A stretch of DNA of 64,000 bases, taken from positions 309,501 to 373,500 of the forward strand of contig JAINUG010000037.1 of assembly GCA_029706075.1 (NCBI GenBank). Direction: 5' to 3'. Position numbers and translations under genes: made by a program. The DNA comes from Aldrovandia affinis (lineage: Eukaryota > Chordata > Actinopteri > Notacanthiformes > Halosauridae). Each line of letters begins with the position of its first letter. Position 1 is the stretch's first letter. Shown here in pieces: positions 38,285 through 50,509 of this stretch. The notes beneath the pieces are model-generated. The model was not told the DNA's origin. It did not search any database and was given only the letters and a program-made list of their open reading frames with translations.

Positions 38285-41200
38285 ATGGCGGCCTCCATGC
38301 TAAAGGTTGCAGGTAAAGAAAGCAGTGAAAATCGTACTCAGCTAGCGCGTGTAACTTTGGAAAAATGCTTACATTTTAACTTCTATTTGATGGGATTTTC
38401 CCTCGAATACGAGTTTTGGAAATGTTCGTATTGGGATACATTTCCTACTTCAGTGCAAGGATACACAGTTACGGTTTAGCTAATGTAAGATATCTCGCTA
38501 ATGGAAAACTATTGTCGCTGTCACAATTGTACGTTAGTTTGTTATCTTGAATGCACAATGGACAGGTGCTGAGATCGAGTTCATTTTAGAACTGTTCGTT
38601 TTTAGCCAGCTCGCCACACCGTGCTCAGGAAGAGTGTCCTCTGCCTCGTTTAAGCGAATTGCGTCCGGACAATATGTACAGTTACGAAGTTCTTGTTGTT
38701 TTAGGGTCAAGCAAGCCTGGTTGTAATGCAATTGATGGCTGGTTGGAAAGAGTGCAAAGTGGATGAAGGCAAACATTAGTGCTCATAACATTTTATGTGA
38801 CATCTCAAATCCTCATTGTAGGTATATTGACTGTACATTTTCAGCGAACAACGAATAAATAGCAATTAAATAAAAAGTTTGTCAATGTAACGTAATGTAA
38901 ATAAATCATGGCGACAATAATTCTCTCTCGTACACACACACACACACACACACACTTTAGAGCTGTGGTTCCCAACCTCAGTCCTGAGGTCCCACTGTGT
39001 ATGCTGGTTTTTGTTACTGCCAGTCTCTTGATCAATTAAAAGGTTGTTGAAAACATCTGCGTAAGTTCTACCAAATGTTTTTCTTTAAACGTATTTTAAC
39101 ACAATGCAGGTTTGGCTCGTTGCCAGTTGCTCTGTCATTTAATTCTTCATTTTCCACAAACGGTTTCAATCACCAGATGTTAACTTTAAAAAATTAGGCC
39201 CACACTGATTTCACCTGTCTACAATTGAATTAATTAAAATATGTAACGTCTTTTTAAAGGAATCATGTGTCATACAGTGCATTATAGAAAATGAGAGCAA
39301 TAGTGACTAATTAAATGTCCTGGATGTTTATTGTTCATGGCATGCATAGCTATTTCTGACATATGGCCTTATCAGAGTAAATAATGCTTTAATAGAAGTG
39401 AATAGTGTTTAATTAAGAACAATTAACAGCTAGTTACAATAGAGAGGCTGCAATTATGGTTGGAACGAAAACCAGCATACACAGTGGGCCCCCAGGACCG
39501 AGGTTGGGAACCACAGCTCTAGAGCTATACAGTGCCTTGCGAAAGATGAAGTGAAGTTTCCAATTGTTGCTGGATTACAAATGGTATGTTTGCATTTTTT
39601 TCCATTTAATATTTTTTATTAAAAACTCATGCTTAAACTGATTTTTTTATAAAGAAGAAATTCGATATTTCTGCAAATGTATATATACAGTATATATATA
39701 TATAACTGAAATATGCTTCTTGCATAAGTATTCGGAACCCTCACATTAATATGAGGTGGAGGCACCTTTGCTGGAATAACAGCTATAAGTCTCTACCCAC
39801 TTTGCGCACTGGTTGGAGGTGATTTTCACCCATTCTTCCTGGCAGAATTGCTCCATCTCTGTCAAATTGCTTTTGGCAGGACCACGCTTTTGGGCAGCAA
39901 TTTAAGTTGCACTACAGATTCTCAATGGGATTCAGGTCAGGACTTTGACTGGGCCACTAAAGGACATTCACCTTTTTATTCTTGAGTCACTCCAATCTAG
40001 CTTTTGGCCCAGTTGGCCCTTCAGTTTTTTGGGAGATTGAAATAGATTTAGATTCTATTGAAATAGAAGTTTCCCAGTCCTTGCTGAAGAGAAGCATCTC
40101 CATAGCACGACACTGTAGGGATGGCTTCACTGTAGGGATGGTGTTACGTAGGGCATGGGCAGTGTTAGGTTTGCGCCATACATAATGCTTTGCACTTGGG
40201 CCAAAAAGCTCTATTTTAGTCTCATCTGACCACAAAACCCTTTCCCACATCTTTGCTGGATCACTCACGTGCTGTCTAGCAAACTCCAGGAGGACTTTGA
40301 GATGTTTTGTTTTAAGTAATGACTTCTTTCTACCATGCCATACAGGCCAGTATTATACGGTGCTCTTGATATTGCTGACTGATGCACTATTACTCTCTGA
40401 TAGTAGCCCTTTTAGAGTAATTCTTGGTTTCACAGTGGCTTCCTTATTAAGTCTCCTCCTTGTTTGGTCACTGAGTTTGGAGGGATGGCCTTTTCTAGGC
40501 AGGGTTTGGGTGGTATGATGCAGCTTCCACTTCTTGATTATTGAACAGTGCTCACTGGGATACCCAAAGTCTCCTCCTAATCTATGCTTTTTGATAACCA
40601 TATCCCTGACTTCCTGAGAACTATTTGGTCTTAATTTTTGTGTCTTTCCTTCAAATTCACTACCCGATCCTGAAATCATGACAATCACTGTTATGGCACA
40701 CAGACAGAGACAGAACTCATTGTGTGGCTCATTATGGTAATATTTTGCACCTGCATTAACGTACATCTGTCAGAGCACAGGGTTTGAATACTTATGAAAT
40801 CAACATTTTTATTTCATTTTAAGTATCTTATACCTTTTTCCACTTGTGTTTTTACAAATATGTGGAATAGGTTGTATTTATAACAGATAGTAATTCCTAA
40901 ATGAAAATGTCACAAATGAAAGCAACAAAATGTGAAAATTGTGCAAGGGTCTGAGTACTTTTGCAAGGCACTGTATAATTATTTGTACAGAAGGTTAGTG
41001 ATCCACTGTAAATAACTGAAGCCGCACTTTCTTTCAGTCGCGGGCATTTCACAGTGTGCACGTCACGTGGTGCCAGGGCTGAGAACGTTTTCAACGTCAC
41101 AGTTCCTCTGTCAAGGGGCTCCAGGGTCTGTGTGGAAGCTTGGCAGGCTCAATCACGTCGCCATCGCCGTGCCAGACCTGGAGAAGGCCACCGCTCTGTA

Positions 41201-41888
41201 TCGCGACGTGCTCGGTGCCCAGGTGAGCGCGGTGATGCCCCTTCCGGAACACGGCGTGTACACAGTCTTCGTGGAACTCGGCAACACCAAGCTGGAGCTG
41301 CTGCACCCTCTGGGAGAGAAGAGCCCGATAGCGGGATTCTTGCAAAAGAACAAATCTGGAGGGATGCATCACATCTGCATCGAGGTAAGCCTCTCCCAGC
41401 ACATTCACATGCAAATATATTGCCAGGAATCTACCTAGGGAAGTTATTCAGGTGATATATGCTATTTTGTCAAATAGGCTGGGGGGCATTTGTACCTGGC
41501 TTTGCACTACAGGAGTCATGACTCATTTAGCCCTTTTAGAACCATCTGGGCTTGGCTTTGCTGTTAACTCCTTACTCAAGCAAAAGAGTCTCCAGGTCCT
41601 ACATTTGATATTTCATATCAGAACCCATGGGCTCAAGTCATTAGTCCTCTGGTATGAATACATTTTTAAATATAGTTTTTACATTCTTAAAAGGGCTGTG
41701 TTGATTCGTGTGCTGTATTTCTCATGGGCACGTAGGTGGACGACATCAACGCGGCAATAGCAGATTTGAAGGCGAGGAAGATTAGGACCCTATCGGAGGA
41801 GCCACGGATAGGGGCTCATGGAAAGCCAGTGATGTTCCTTCACCCAAAAGACTGCGATGGTGTGCTTGTGGAACTGGAGCAGGCCTGA
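38285..41888 (+). CDS. MCEE: Methylmalonyl-CoA epimerase, mitochondrial, complete, 3 coding exons
   Basis: MCEE interconverts D- and L-methylmalonyl-CoA in mitochondria, between propionyl-CoA carboxylase and methylmalonyl-CoA mutase, in odd-chain fatty acid and Val/Ile/Met/Thr breakdown. Exons: 38285-38312, 41038-41384, 41736-41888, giving 175 residues (human 176). The first about 38 residues are basic and Ser/Ala-rich, fitting a mitochondrial presequence. A single VOC/glyoxalase fold follows, with LGRLNHVAIAVPDLEKA, PLPEHGVYTVFVELGNTK, SPIAGFLQKNKSGGMHHI and VMFLHPKDCDGVLVELEQA. The metal ligands His49, His121 and Glu171 match the human His50, His122 and Glu172. The start is supported by context (A at -3, G at +4), a downstream in-phase splice donor, and shared position opposite MPHOSPH10. 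The 2.7 kb first intron holds an hAT MITE and a Tc1-like element. Confidence 0.97.
38963..39516. mobile_element. hAT miniature element with target duplication in MCEE intron 1
   Basis: The termini are CTGTGGTTCCCAACCTCAG and the inverted GGTTGGGAACCACAG. The inverted repeat extends about 50 bases through CCCACTGTGTATGCTGGTTT. Flanks CTTTAGAG (38955-38962) and CTCTAGAG (39517-39524) are an 8-bp duplication with one mismatch. Length is about 554 bases with no coding capacity. A CA run precedes it. Confidence 0.88.
39530..40973 (-). mobile_element. Decayed Tc1-like transposon in MCEE intron 1
   Basis: The ends are CAGTGCCTTGCGAAAG and the inverted CTTTTGCAAGGCACTG, each flanked by TA (39528-39529 and 40974-40975). 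Length is about 1.44 kb, close to a full Tc1-like element. On the minus strand two transposase pieces are readable: an N-terminal helix-turn-helix part (TTQTLPRKGHPSKLSDQTRR) and a central part (MWERVLWSDETKIELFGPSA) that includes a catalytic Asp. They lie in different frames, with deletions between and after them. The lineage matches the fish Tc1-like elements with TACAGTGCCTTGC ends. Confidence 0.88.
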
Positions 41889-42137
41889 ACACCACATTGC
41901 CTCCGACTGCATCGCTCTGGCTCACAAAAAGGAAAGCTTGTCCAGTTCCTGAGTGGAATAGCCTACATCTCTCCATTGCTTAACCTGCATTGTATGACAG
42001 TTGTGAGTGATTCTTGTTATGAAACTCTAAATTAGGTGCTGTAATTAGGGATGCTAAAATTGTCTTCATATGGTTAAATTTAGCTTAGTTTGGTTTGTGT
42101 ATCTGGTGTGATTAAATCACATCATATCATGTGTTCT

Positions 42138-42191
42138 ATTAAACATGAATGACTTGGTTGGGTTTGTTTTTTTATGTTTTATTTTATTAAA
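42138..42191 (+). terminator. MCEE: Candidate MCEE polyadenylation signals
   Basis: ATTAAA variants occur at 42138-42143 and 42186-42191, 250-300 bases after the stop codon, each followed by T-rich sequence. No AATAAA precedes them in the 3' UTR. Confidence 0.45.
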
Positions 42192-42738
42192 GATTCCTTA
42201 AAGGACTCTGTCACTCTGTTACAAAATTACGTTCCAGTTCTTGTCATTCTTTTCCAACCCAATGAAAAGATTTTTCATTATGTTTTATTTGAAGGAACAT
42301 CATTTATTTGAAGGAACATAATTTATTAGTTTTTTTTGTCTGAATTCACTCTTCTTCCTGAAGCTGTTCTTTAATGGTTTTCAGCATCTGCTTTCTCACT
42401 GGCGAATTTAAGAATATGTAAATAAAATAAACAATTTCCGCCACAGACGCAATAGGTATATTTATTGTATCATTCATTGATTCTGTAGTGTTTTTGTCAA
42501 TGGGGGGTATTTTAAAATGAGAAGGTATTTACATTTCTATGTTTAGAAGTGTATCCTCTCTTTTCGTTAACTTTTAAAGAACAGTGAATCAATGTCCTTT
42601 ACCAGTTGGGAGTTATATTTTTAAATGTATTTTTATTCTGTCTTGTAGGCAGTCTATGGTCTGATAGGCATGATAAGCATGCCATTTGTAAATATATATC
42701 TAACACATACAGATCTATATGGTGTGTGTGTATGTGTG
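42192..42738. other. Spacer downstream of MCEE
   Basis: AT-rich sequence with one small tandem duplication (ATTTGAAGGAACATAATTTA type, 42286-42328). No gene or element is recognised. Confidence 0.4.
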
Positions 42739-44275
42739 TACACACCAACATAACACAAGAAAACACCAACATGTAGTGTCGTAATCGGGTGTTGGGCCAC
42801 CATGAGCCTCCAGAATAACTTCAATGCACCAAGGCACAAGTGTTTATACATTTGTTGGGGATGCAACACCATTCTTCCACAATATCATTTGGTGTTTTGT
42901 TGATGGTGGTGGAAAACACTGTCTCAGGTGCTGCTCTATAATCTCTAGAAGTGTTCAATTGGATTGAGATCTGGTGACTGCGATGGCTATGGCATATGGG
43001 TTACATCGTTTTCATGCTCATCAAACCATTCAGTGACCACTCATGCCCTGTGGGTGGGGGCATGCTGGAAGAGACCATTCCCATTAGGATAGAAATGCTT
43101 CACCATAGGATAAAGGCGATCACTTTGGCTTTGTATTTATTGGTATTTACCTTGCCCTCTTAGGGGTTGAGTGGACCTAAACCATGCCAGGAAAATGTAC
43201 CCCACACCATAACAGAGCCACCAGAACCATTCACCATGGGAAACAAGCACTCAGGCCTGTAGGTTTCTTTTGGCATGTGCCACATATGCACTCTTCTGCT
43301 TGTTGAGAACAGGGTGAAGGATGACTAATCTGACCATTTCCCCACTGCTCAGTAGACCACAGCCTGTGTTATTTGCACCCCTTTAATTGCAAATGTGCAT
43401 TTTTAGGTGTAATAAAGGTTTTTTGCACTGCACCCCGACATGGTATCCTTCTCTGTGAAGTTCTTGATGGACTGTTCTTGATAAAACTGCCTGCTCATGC
43501 CCTAGATTGATATTTGCACTCAACTGATTCAGAGTTGCTCATCTGTATTGTCTTGCATCTCAAACCAATGCATGGACATCATGGTCGAGGAGTATGCGTT
43601 TTCGACCACAGTTTTCGAATCACTTCCAATCTTCTGCAAGAGACTCAAACCCACCTCTTCAGACTCCACTACCACTGAACACTGTCCATCTAGTCAATCT
43701 GTCGTCACCACTGTTTACTTGTTCTACACTGTAAAAAAACAAACAAAAAAAACCCACTAACCTTTTCTTTCCCAGTGTTACAGGTATGATATGCAGATGC
43801 CTGCAATGATGTCTATTGCTGTTTTACTGCACTGATCTTGTGCGCTAACTATGATTGTTCTTACCTTGTATTAATGCACATCTTGTAAGTTGCTCTGGAT
43901 AAGAGCGTCTGCTAAATGCTTAAAATGTAAAATGTAAAATGTAGTTGCCTCTAGTTGATGAGGTCTACGTCAGGCTTCCATAGCCACTGTTCCTCATGAA
44001 ACATCAGCAAGTTCACCAGTCTTCATCACTGAAGCTCCTGCCAAACATGCTCTAACCATCACCCCTCCTTCAAAGTAATCTCTTCTTCTAGCTATGGTAG
44101 ACAAAATAATGGGCAACTAGGCCTGCGCATCATTTTTATACATTACCCTAAGCATGACGGGATCTTAACTGCTTAATTAGCTCAGGAACCACACCTGTGT
44201 GGAAGCACCTGCTTTCAATATACTTTGTGTCCCTCATTTACTCAAGTGTTTCCTTTGTTTCTGCAGTTACCTGTA
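42739..44275. mobile_element. Large Tc1-like element, nested with another repeat
   Basis: The right end TTTCTGCAGTTACCTGTA matches the inverted end of the MITE at 5331-5549. The left end near 42739 is degraded (tacacaccaacataacacaag). Interior blocks such as GGGTGTTGGGCCACCATGAG, TCAATTGGATTGAGATCTGG and AGGAACCACACCTGTGTGGA are those of a common salmonid/teleost Tc1-like repeat. A different element (43585-43945) interrupts it. No readable transposase remains. Confidence 0.75.
43585..43945 (+). mobile_element. Dispersed element inserted into the Tc1-like element
   Basis: The body (ctgcaagagactcaaaccca-type segment) is the forward copy of the inverted block at 23950-24420. It ends in the shared tail TTGCTCTGGATAAGAGCGTC and AAATGT repeats. 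Because host-element sequence resumes after about 43945, this is a later insertion. Borders are approximate. Confidence 0.6.
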
Positions 44276-44799
44276 CATACAGGCATACATGCATGCAGGA
44301 CAAAGGAACAATATGTACACACTGGTATAAACATGTAATAACAAACCTGAAAAATAACATAAAATTAAAAACATTTGTGCTGAAATAACTTACTGAGATT
44401 AAATGTCATTTTCCTTCATGCTATAAACATGAATGGGGTGCTTCACAGTTACTGTTTTGGCTCCTGATCTCATCAACATGGTCCTCTTCTCCTGTTGTAG
44501 CCAGAAGGCCAAAATTACAGCCTTAGGATCCTCAAGTGCAACATAATCGGCGTGTTTACAAACGCACGGCTGTGATTATAACGACGTTGCTTTTGTGTCC
44601 AAAAGGCTGGGTGTTTTTCTGCATGAGTAAACACTCCACTCGGGATCTCCTTTTCATCGCCGGCTTTAGTGCGAAAGCGTCTCTCTGTTGACTTTTACTG
44701 CCTGGAGAAGATTTTCGGTTCTTCCCCGCAATTTCAAATTAGTGCGAGTAAAAAAAGGGATCGGAAGTGAGCATTGCATGAATATAAATTGGGTGCCTT

Positions 44800-45100
44800 C
44801 AGCGCATTCCTAAGGACATTAGTCATGTTCCTTTTTTTAAAAAGAGCCGCGGGCAACGCATGTAATTCCGCCTGATGGCGAGGTTTGGCAACAGCTCATT
44901 ATCATATGCTTTAAGACCTGCAAATTCAGCGGCTGTGACACTTTAATTTGTTCCATCAGTACATAGCTGAGCAGATCCATCTTCATATGTGAATCCCCCC
45001 ACCCACCACACCCAATCCATTAACTCGCAGGATTTCATCTGATATAAAGCACTTTGGGTGGTTTTTATTTCTCCCTAACAACTGCAGGCTGCCTTATTAC
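44800..45100. promoter_or_regulatory. Putative conserved noncoding element
   Basis: Non-repetitive, moderate-GC sequence with dense motif-like words: AACAGCTCATTATCATATGC (E-boxes and a homeobox-like core), CAGCGGCTGTGACA and TTAATTTG. It has no open frame and no repeat similarity. The call rests on texture only. Confidence 0.3.
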
Positions 45101-46461
45101 CAATTTAATTTCCTATTTATCTGGCTTTTCTCATCCCAGATTTAACTCACTCTTTTGCGTCAAGTGACATGAAACAGCAGTGTACATCAGCTGTAGTCAA
45201 AGTCACAATCTAATATCCTAAATGATTATCCTTAAAATGTATGACTCACAAACACCCTGAATCTGAAGGTAGTCATTTTGACTAGGGTTCATTTTGACAA
45301 TGGACTTTCCCTGAATCCCATTGTTTACTTCATTGATTGTCCATTACTGCCTTACGTGATTAAGCATGTTACGTGGAGTAGCAGTCTCCTGCCACATTTG
45401 GTTCAATCAATGTTATAAATTTACTTAAACCCACCCTACCCCTGGCTACCAGTTGCCGTCAGTGAGAGATATGCCTCTCCTCTGATCAGTGCAGGCTTTC
45501 CTGAAGTACTTTGTAGTCTGTAGAGTGGGAAATGGCCACTAGCTGGTGTGAAATTTAATTAGAAGAGTTAATGCGCTTCAACTGCACTCGCCGTTACACA
45601 GGTGTGGGTGTGGATGCGGTGATTAAAGGCGCGGTGCACCCTCCCAAATTGACGGAGGACATTGCACCAATGAGAGGGGCCTAAAATTACAACTGCGCAT
45701 TCCAAATTGGAGGAGAAAAGAAATATAGGGAATAAAATCATTACTCTGTTGCACTGTATTAATGGTTGGCTTGTGCAGTTTGGGTGGAGTGAGGGACATT
45801 TGGCCTGTAAAGGTGCTGGGATGAACCCAGGGTTAGGTACAGTGTGCCTGTGGTAATCACACAAAAATGTGAATGATCCCTTTGAATGGGACAAGAACAC
45901 TTTCATTTGAGCAGTGAGGTTGAGGTTCCAGTTGCGCACTAGAGGCCGAAAGCGAGTTCGGTTTTTATCCCTGCCAACAGTGTCCCAGCCGTCGAGGGAA
46001 CGATGAGGGCATTTCTTTCGTGTCAGATTACGGGGGGGAAGAATATCTCGTAAATACAGAGCTACGTCCTTTCCCTCAGGTCATCTGTCGGGTGGAGACA
46101 GGGATTCCTGCTGTGAAATCCAGGAACCATTCTGAGGGTTGCTATGGTTAAACTCACAGAGTGGATCCCAGGCAGTTTTGTTCTTTGCTACAAGGAGGCA
46201 AAACAAAGCAGGCCCCATTAGCCAGAGTGGAATTATCACCATCACCACTGCACCAGAAAACTGCATTGGCTTGTAAAATAAATGTTTGCCTCTTTGTTAA
46301 CTACTTAATTTATCTTTTACGGTCTATTGAAGCATTTTGTACACATTAAAATGAACAAGCAATTAACACTGGCAATGGAGTGTGCTCAGTTCATCAATAG
46401 GTAACCATTTATTTCAGGCACTCAAGAGAAACCAAATGGGTAATTTAAAATGTATTTGTGC

Positions 46462-46462
<1 letters not shown>
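45101..46462. other. Intergenic sequence, nothing recognised
   Basis: Unique, AT-leaning sequence. A minus-strand ORF at 45568-45939 lacks any recognisable domain and splice context and is treated as chance. Confidence 0.4.
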
Positions 46463-46499
<37 letters not shown>

Positions 46500-46760
46500 T
46501 TTAAACAAAGGCATATCTTTGTATTTCTTCAGCTTGTTACTATGGCTGTACTGCTATGGCTTTGTTACTTGTTACTATGGAAATATACCTGAAGGGGTTT
46601 TAAAGTATGAGGAAGGAGAAAAACATATTTTCAGTAATTTCATCACTGATACATACAGGAGGTAGACAAAATAATGTTAACATTGAAAAAGGACTTGTAT
46701 TTATATATATATATGAATACAAGTATGCTGTATATATTGTGTGTATATATATATAGTATA
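46463..46760. repeat. (AT)n and (TA)n microsatellites
   Basis: A run of about 17 AT units (46463-46496) is followed by several shorter TATATA tracts up to 46757. No element borders were found. Confidence 0.85.
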
Positions 46761-46959
46761 TTACAGTTACAAGACAGAGATGAGACAGAGATCTAAGAGG
46801 ACTGAACTGACAATGCTACGGGAAAAAGACAATAAACAAATGCCCCCTAGTTTATTGCAACCACTATGCATCCATTAAAATGTTTAATGTATTTCTCATG
46901 CAGAGATCAGAAGGATGAAAACGTGTGTGCTACATTCACGTGTGGCATTGTGCACATTA

Positions 46960-47225
46960 ATGTCAGTATTAGCTTAATTTCATGTAAAGCAGGTGCTGCC
47001 ATTTGCAAAAGCGGGGGCTGGTTTGAAAGTAAATGGGGAAAGTTCACATAATTACCCTATTATCCTATTATAGGACACGAGGCCAACTCGACACACAATA
47101 ATTGAGGCATCAAACACCTGCCAGAGGACCCGATCCAAACACAGCCAGCTAAATGGGCAGATAATTATGCAGATAATGTGATTGTGCTAGCTCTGGCTGT
47201 TAGTAAATTGAAAATCAAGAACAGA
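46960..47225. promoter_or_regulatory. Putative conserved noncoding element rich in homeobox-like sites
   Basis: It contains TAATTACC, ATAATTATGCAGATAATGTG (POU/homeobox-like), ACAATAATTGAGG and AGGTGCTGCCATTTGCAAAA. It has no repeat similarity and no coding frame. Conservation is inferred, not shown. Confidence 0.3.
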
Positions 47226-47718
47226 AATGGTGGCTGTTATATTTATATTTATATATTTACTTAGCTGGCGGATAAGATGGTTGTCAAACTCAGCTTGCAG
47301 CAAGTGAAGGAACAATTTTATTTTAAATCCTGAAATTCAAATCAAGAAGTGTGATGGCTTATTGAGACAGGCATGACACATCTTATGTGGTTATTATTCT
47401 TGTCCATATCCAATTTTTACACACTGATGTTGATATATTATCATGTTGACCAAGGGTCATGGAAAAACCGGGAAAACCAAAATAGAAGTTATTTTTAATG
47501 ACAAAGCAATTTTTCATTTAACGTTTTTACCCATCAAAATGTATCTTATGGTATCGTTTTCATCAAGTGGACAAATGCTGCATATTTGTTTCTGTTCATT
47601 TAATTAAATATACTACATGGCTCTTGAGAACACTTGGTATTATGTACCAACCTGGGTAACCTGAAATACAATGCCATCAATGAGAAAGCGCCTAAAATAA
47701 AAGACACCGTGATATAAA

Positions 47719-47727
47719 TATAAAAGG
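47719..47727 (+). promoter_or_regulatory. Candidate TATA box
   Basis: TATAAAAGG follows an ATATAAA, about 30 bases before CpG-containing sequence (47750 on) that ends in a perfect splice donor at 48018. The spacing fits a TATA-driven first exon. Confidence 0.4.
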
Positions 47728-47749
47728 TTGTGATATACTGCACAGACAG

Positions 47750-48018
47750 CGTTGTATGTGTCGTTGCGATTCACGGGTGGGGTTTGGCGGTGGTCTGTTG
47801 CTATTCCACGATAGTCTGCCAGGGAACTGCAGTGCTGTGAGTATTCTTTCAAACACGTTCCAGGGCTCCTGTCCTCGCTTTTATACTCTCCAGATTCCGG
47901 GGTTTATTAGCAATCTCGATGTGATCGCGGGCACAATAGCAAGTGTGCAACGTCCACTTTCACTGTTTAAGAGGAGATAATTTGTCAGTTCAAAAATAAT
48001 CCACGTTCGTTAACACAG
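47750..48018 (+). other. Candidate noncoding first exon of a downstream gene
   Basis: The stretch has several CpGs in an AT-rich setting, lies just after a TATA box and ends CACAG before GTAAGTCG, a consensus donor. It holds a short ORF from 47756 with no known domain, so it is most likely 5' UTR. The coding exons would lie beyond the window. The gene cannot be named from this sequence. Confidence 0.35.
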
Positions 48019-50095
48019 GTAAGTCGCTGGACATGTTTTTGTTCTTTTTATGAATAGTAAATGGTATTTGAGGTACGCGATGATTATGAACAGAGAGCGA
48101 TGTATTTATCTGGCTACATGGGATGGGATATCGGGTGTTTTAAACCTTGGGTATCACATTACTCACTGTGTATTTAGTTATTTAGTTCTAATTTTTGGTT
48201 AATATTTTAACTTGCTGTTCCTTTGCGGATGTTTTCTTAAGATGCATGTGGAAACAAATTACATGAATTGTATTTTTTTTAATGAATGACACTTTTGTTC
48301 TACCTTTCATAGAATGCGTGTGCAAGGATTTCTTCTGATCTTGGTATAGTTTCTTCTGTCTGTAAGAGTGCGGTAACTCGCGTGGTGGAGGGTAATGCAC
48401 GTTTGGGAAGTGGCGACGCTCTCCTCCGTATCGGGTGTGGAGCGTGGTTGTGCATTTCATATCGCATGCGACGGGAAGATTTCAATTATCTCGAGATTTA
48501 ACTGCATGCACTTGGTTTAAGTTTGCTTCCATTCCATGGTTCAATTTTTACACAAATCCAAAGACATTGCACCCACACACCTAAAGTAAGCCCAATGGAA
48601 TACTACGAAAATTAATTTAGAAAACACATGACTCATTACAGAAATAACTACACAAGGCACTACACTTGCGCATCACACAGGCAACTCAAGTAGGCAATAA
48701 ATGGACGGTGAGTGACAAACAAAAACTTGAGCCGAATTTGTGATCAGCTAAACACAAACAACAAGAAGAACAATCCTGTACACTTCCCATGTCGAGAGTA
48801 ATAATGACACTACGCGCTAAATTGTAGCGTGCCTGCTTTGAAACGAAGGGGTGTCTAACCAGCGCCGTTGCTGTTTTGTAATTAACAGTTTTGTGGTGAA
48901 CGTGAGAGAGTGCTCGTGCGCGCCCGATTTGTCCGCCAACACAGAATCAAATGTCATGAATTGATTGATAAATTGATTGAGTACATAGTGTAGGCTACAC
49001 CAATTTTCACCGTTTTCCAGGTTCCCTCGCTGCTCCCTATAATCTAGGTTTCGGAATGATTTATTTCTCATAACGAGCTCTCGAGGGATTCCCAGGATTT
49101 ATTAATGATCATGGATTTCAGGACTGTATTTCCATATTTTAGAATATAGGACTATTATTGCATACTAATGTACCAAAGTAAGCCAGAATGTCATTCGGTG
49201 TAATGCATAGCTGTAAAGGCTTGTCAGTTTGCTGTTTTAATGTTAACATCCAGCATTTCCGTTAGGGACATCCTCTTTGAATGGGCTGAGGACAAATGAA
49301 AATATCTCTGAATGCATGTTCAAATAGCCCCTTCCTGGTGTCTCTGATCTCATACCTTTTCTGGACATATATCTGATACAAATTGTCTGTGTTAATCCAC
49401 AAGATGCAGCAAAGTTGTTTGAAAATGTTTTGTTTAATATTCCAAATTTCTACATACATCAGTGAAAATGGAGGGTTTTGATTGGGGGATTTATTGTATA
49501 CACAAATGCATAGACGATCCGTGCTTTGTGCTTAACAATAACAGTAATGCTTAGTATTAGGAAGACTCGTTTAATTATTTTTTGTTAATATTAATAAAAA
49601 ACTGTTTGTCTTCGCTAGTATATCACATGCATTCTATAAATAACATTTAAAAAATCAATATTAATGTTTTTTTAAATGAAGAATACAAACAGGGAAACTG
49701 TCCTGTGTGGGATGCAATATGTCATCCTCTGATAGTTACATCACAGCTTTGTAGGATTTTAATATTTCTATTATCATCTTCAAAAACGCACTTTACTAAT
49801 TACTGTGCAGTATTTCTAATCTGAAAGGCTCCAAAAATATTTCCCTTTGGTATGGTTTTATTCTTGACTCTTTGAGATGTCTGCCCCCATCAGCCAAATC
49901 CAAATGGCCTGTTAATTAGCTTTGACAAGCGTTGGTTGTTATACCCAAAGGGTTTGTGCTTTGTCTTTTTATACATTTCTGTTCAAGGCCCATCTACATC
50001 AAATCATGTGTTTGATGCCTCAGAGAATTAGGTTTATTTTCGGAATTGCAAAGGAAAATACAGATGGTGTATGGGGGTTAATGTTCATTTTTCAG
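48019..50095. other. Possible intron or intergenic sequence
   Basis: CpG-bearing sequence continues to about 48480 (CGACGCTCTCCTCCGTATCG near 48412). After that it is AT-rich. A short block near 49875-49930 (CATCAGCCAAATCCAAATGG then GTTAATTAGC) looks like another noncoding-element candidate. No gene is recognised. Confidence 0.35.
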
Positions 50096-50151
50096 ATAAG
50101 ACAGCTAATATTAGTATCAGAACAGGATATGAATACTGAGTTGCACAAAAG
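50096..50151 (+). other. Weak candidate small exon
   Basis: A T-rich tract ending TTTTTCAG precedes 56 bases that end CACAAAAG before GTGAGTCA, so both splice sites look good. There is no coding support and the size is small. Confidence 0.2.
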
Positions 50152-50509
50152 GTGAGTCATTTTCTACCCCCCAAATTGAGTTTCAAACAGTATCGCTTTG
50201 TGGAAATAAACACTACATTATTTATTTGATTAGGACACTCCCTCACACTCATTTGACATATTAGCTCTTTTCACAGCTGCATATTCACTGGAGCAAATCA
50301 GGTTAAGTACCTCGCTCATAGGTAAAATTGAATGCCCCTTCTGGGAATTTAGTTGGTAATTTAGCTTGTGATCCCAGCTCCTGCACCACTATGCCGTCCT
50401 TGTACCCAGTAACAGTGTACCATATAGAGTGGGGGGCCAAGGACAGATTAGGCCTGGTGTCTGTATTGGTAAAACACCTCACAGAGGACATCCCATGTAT
50501 TCATGGCTG

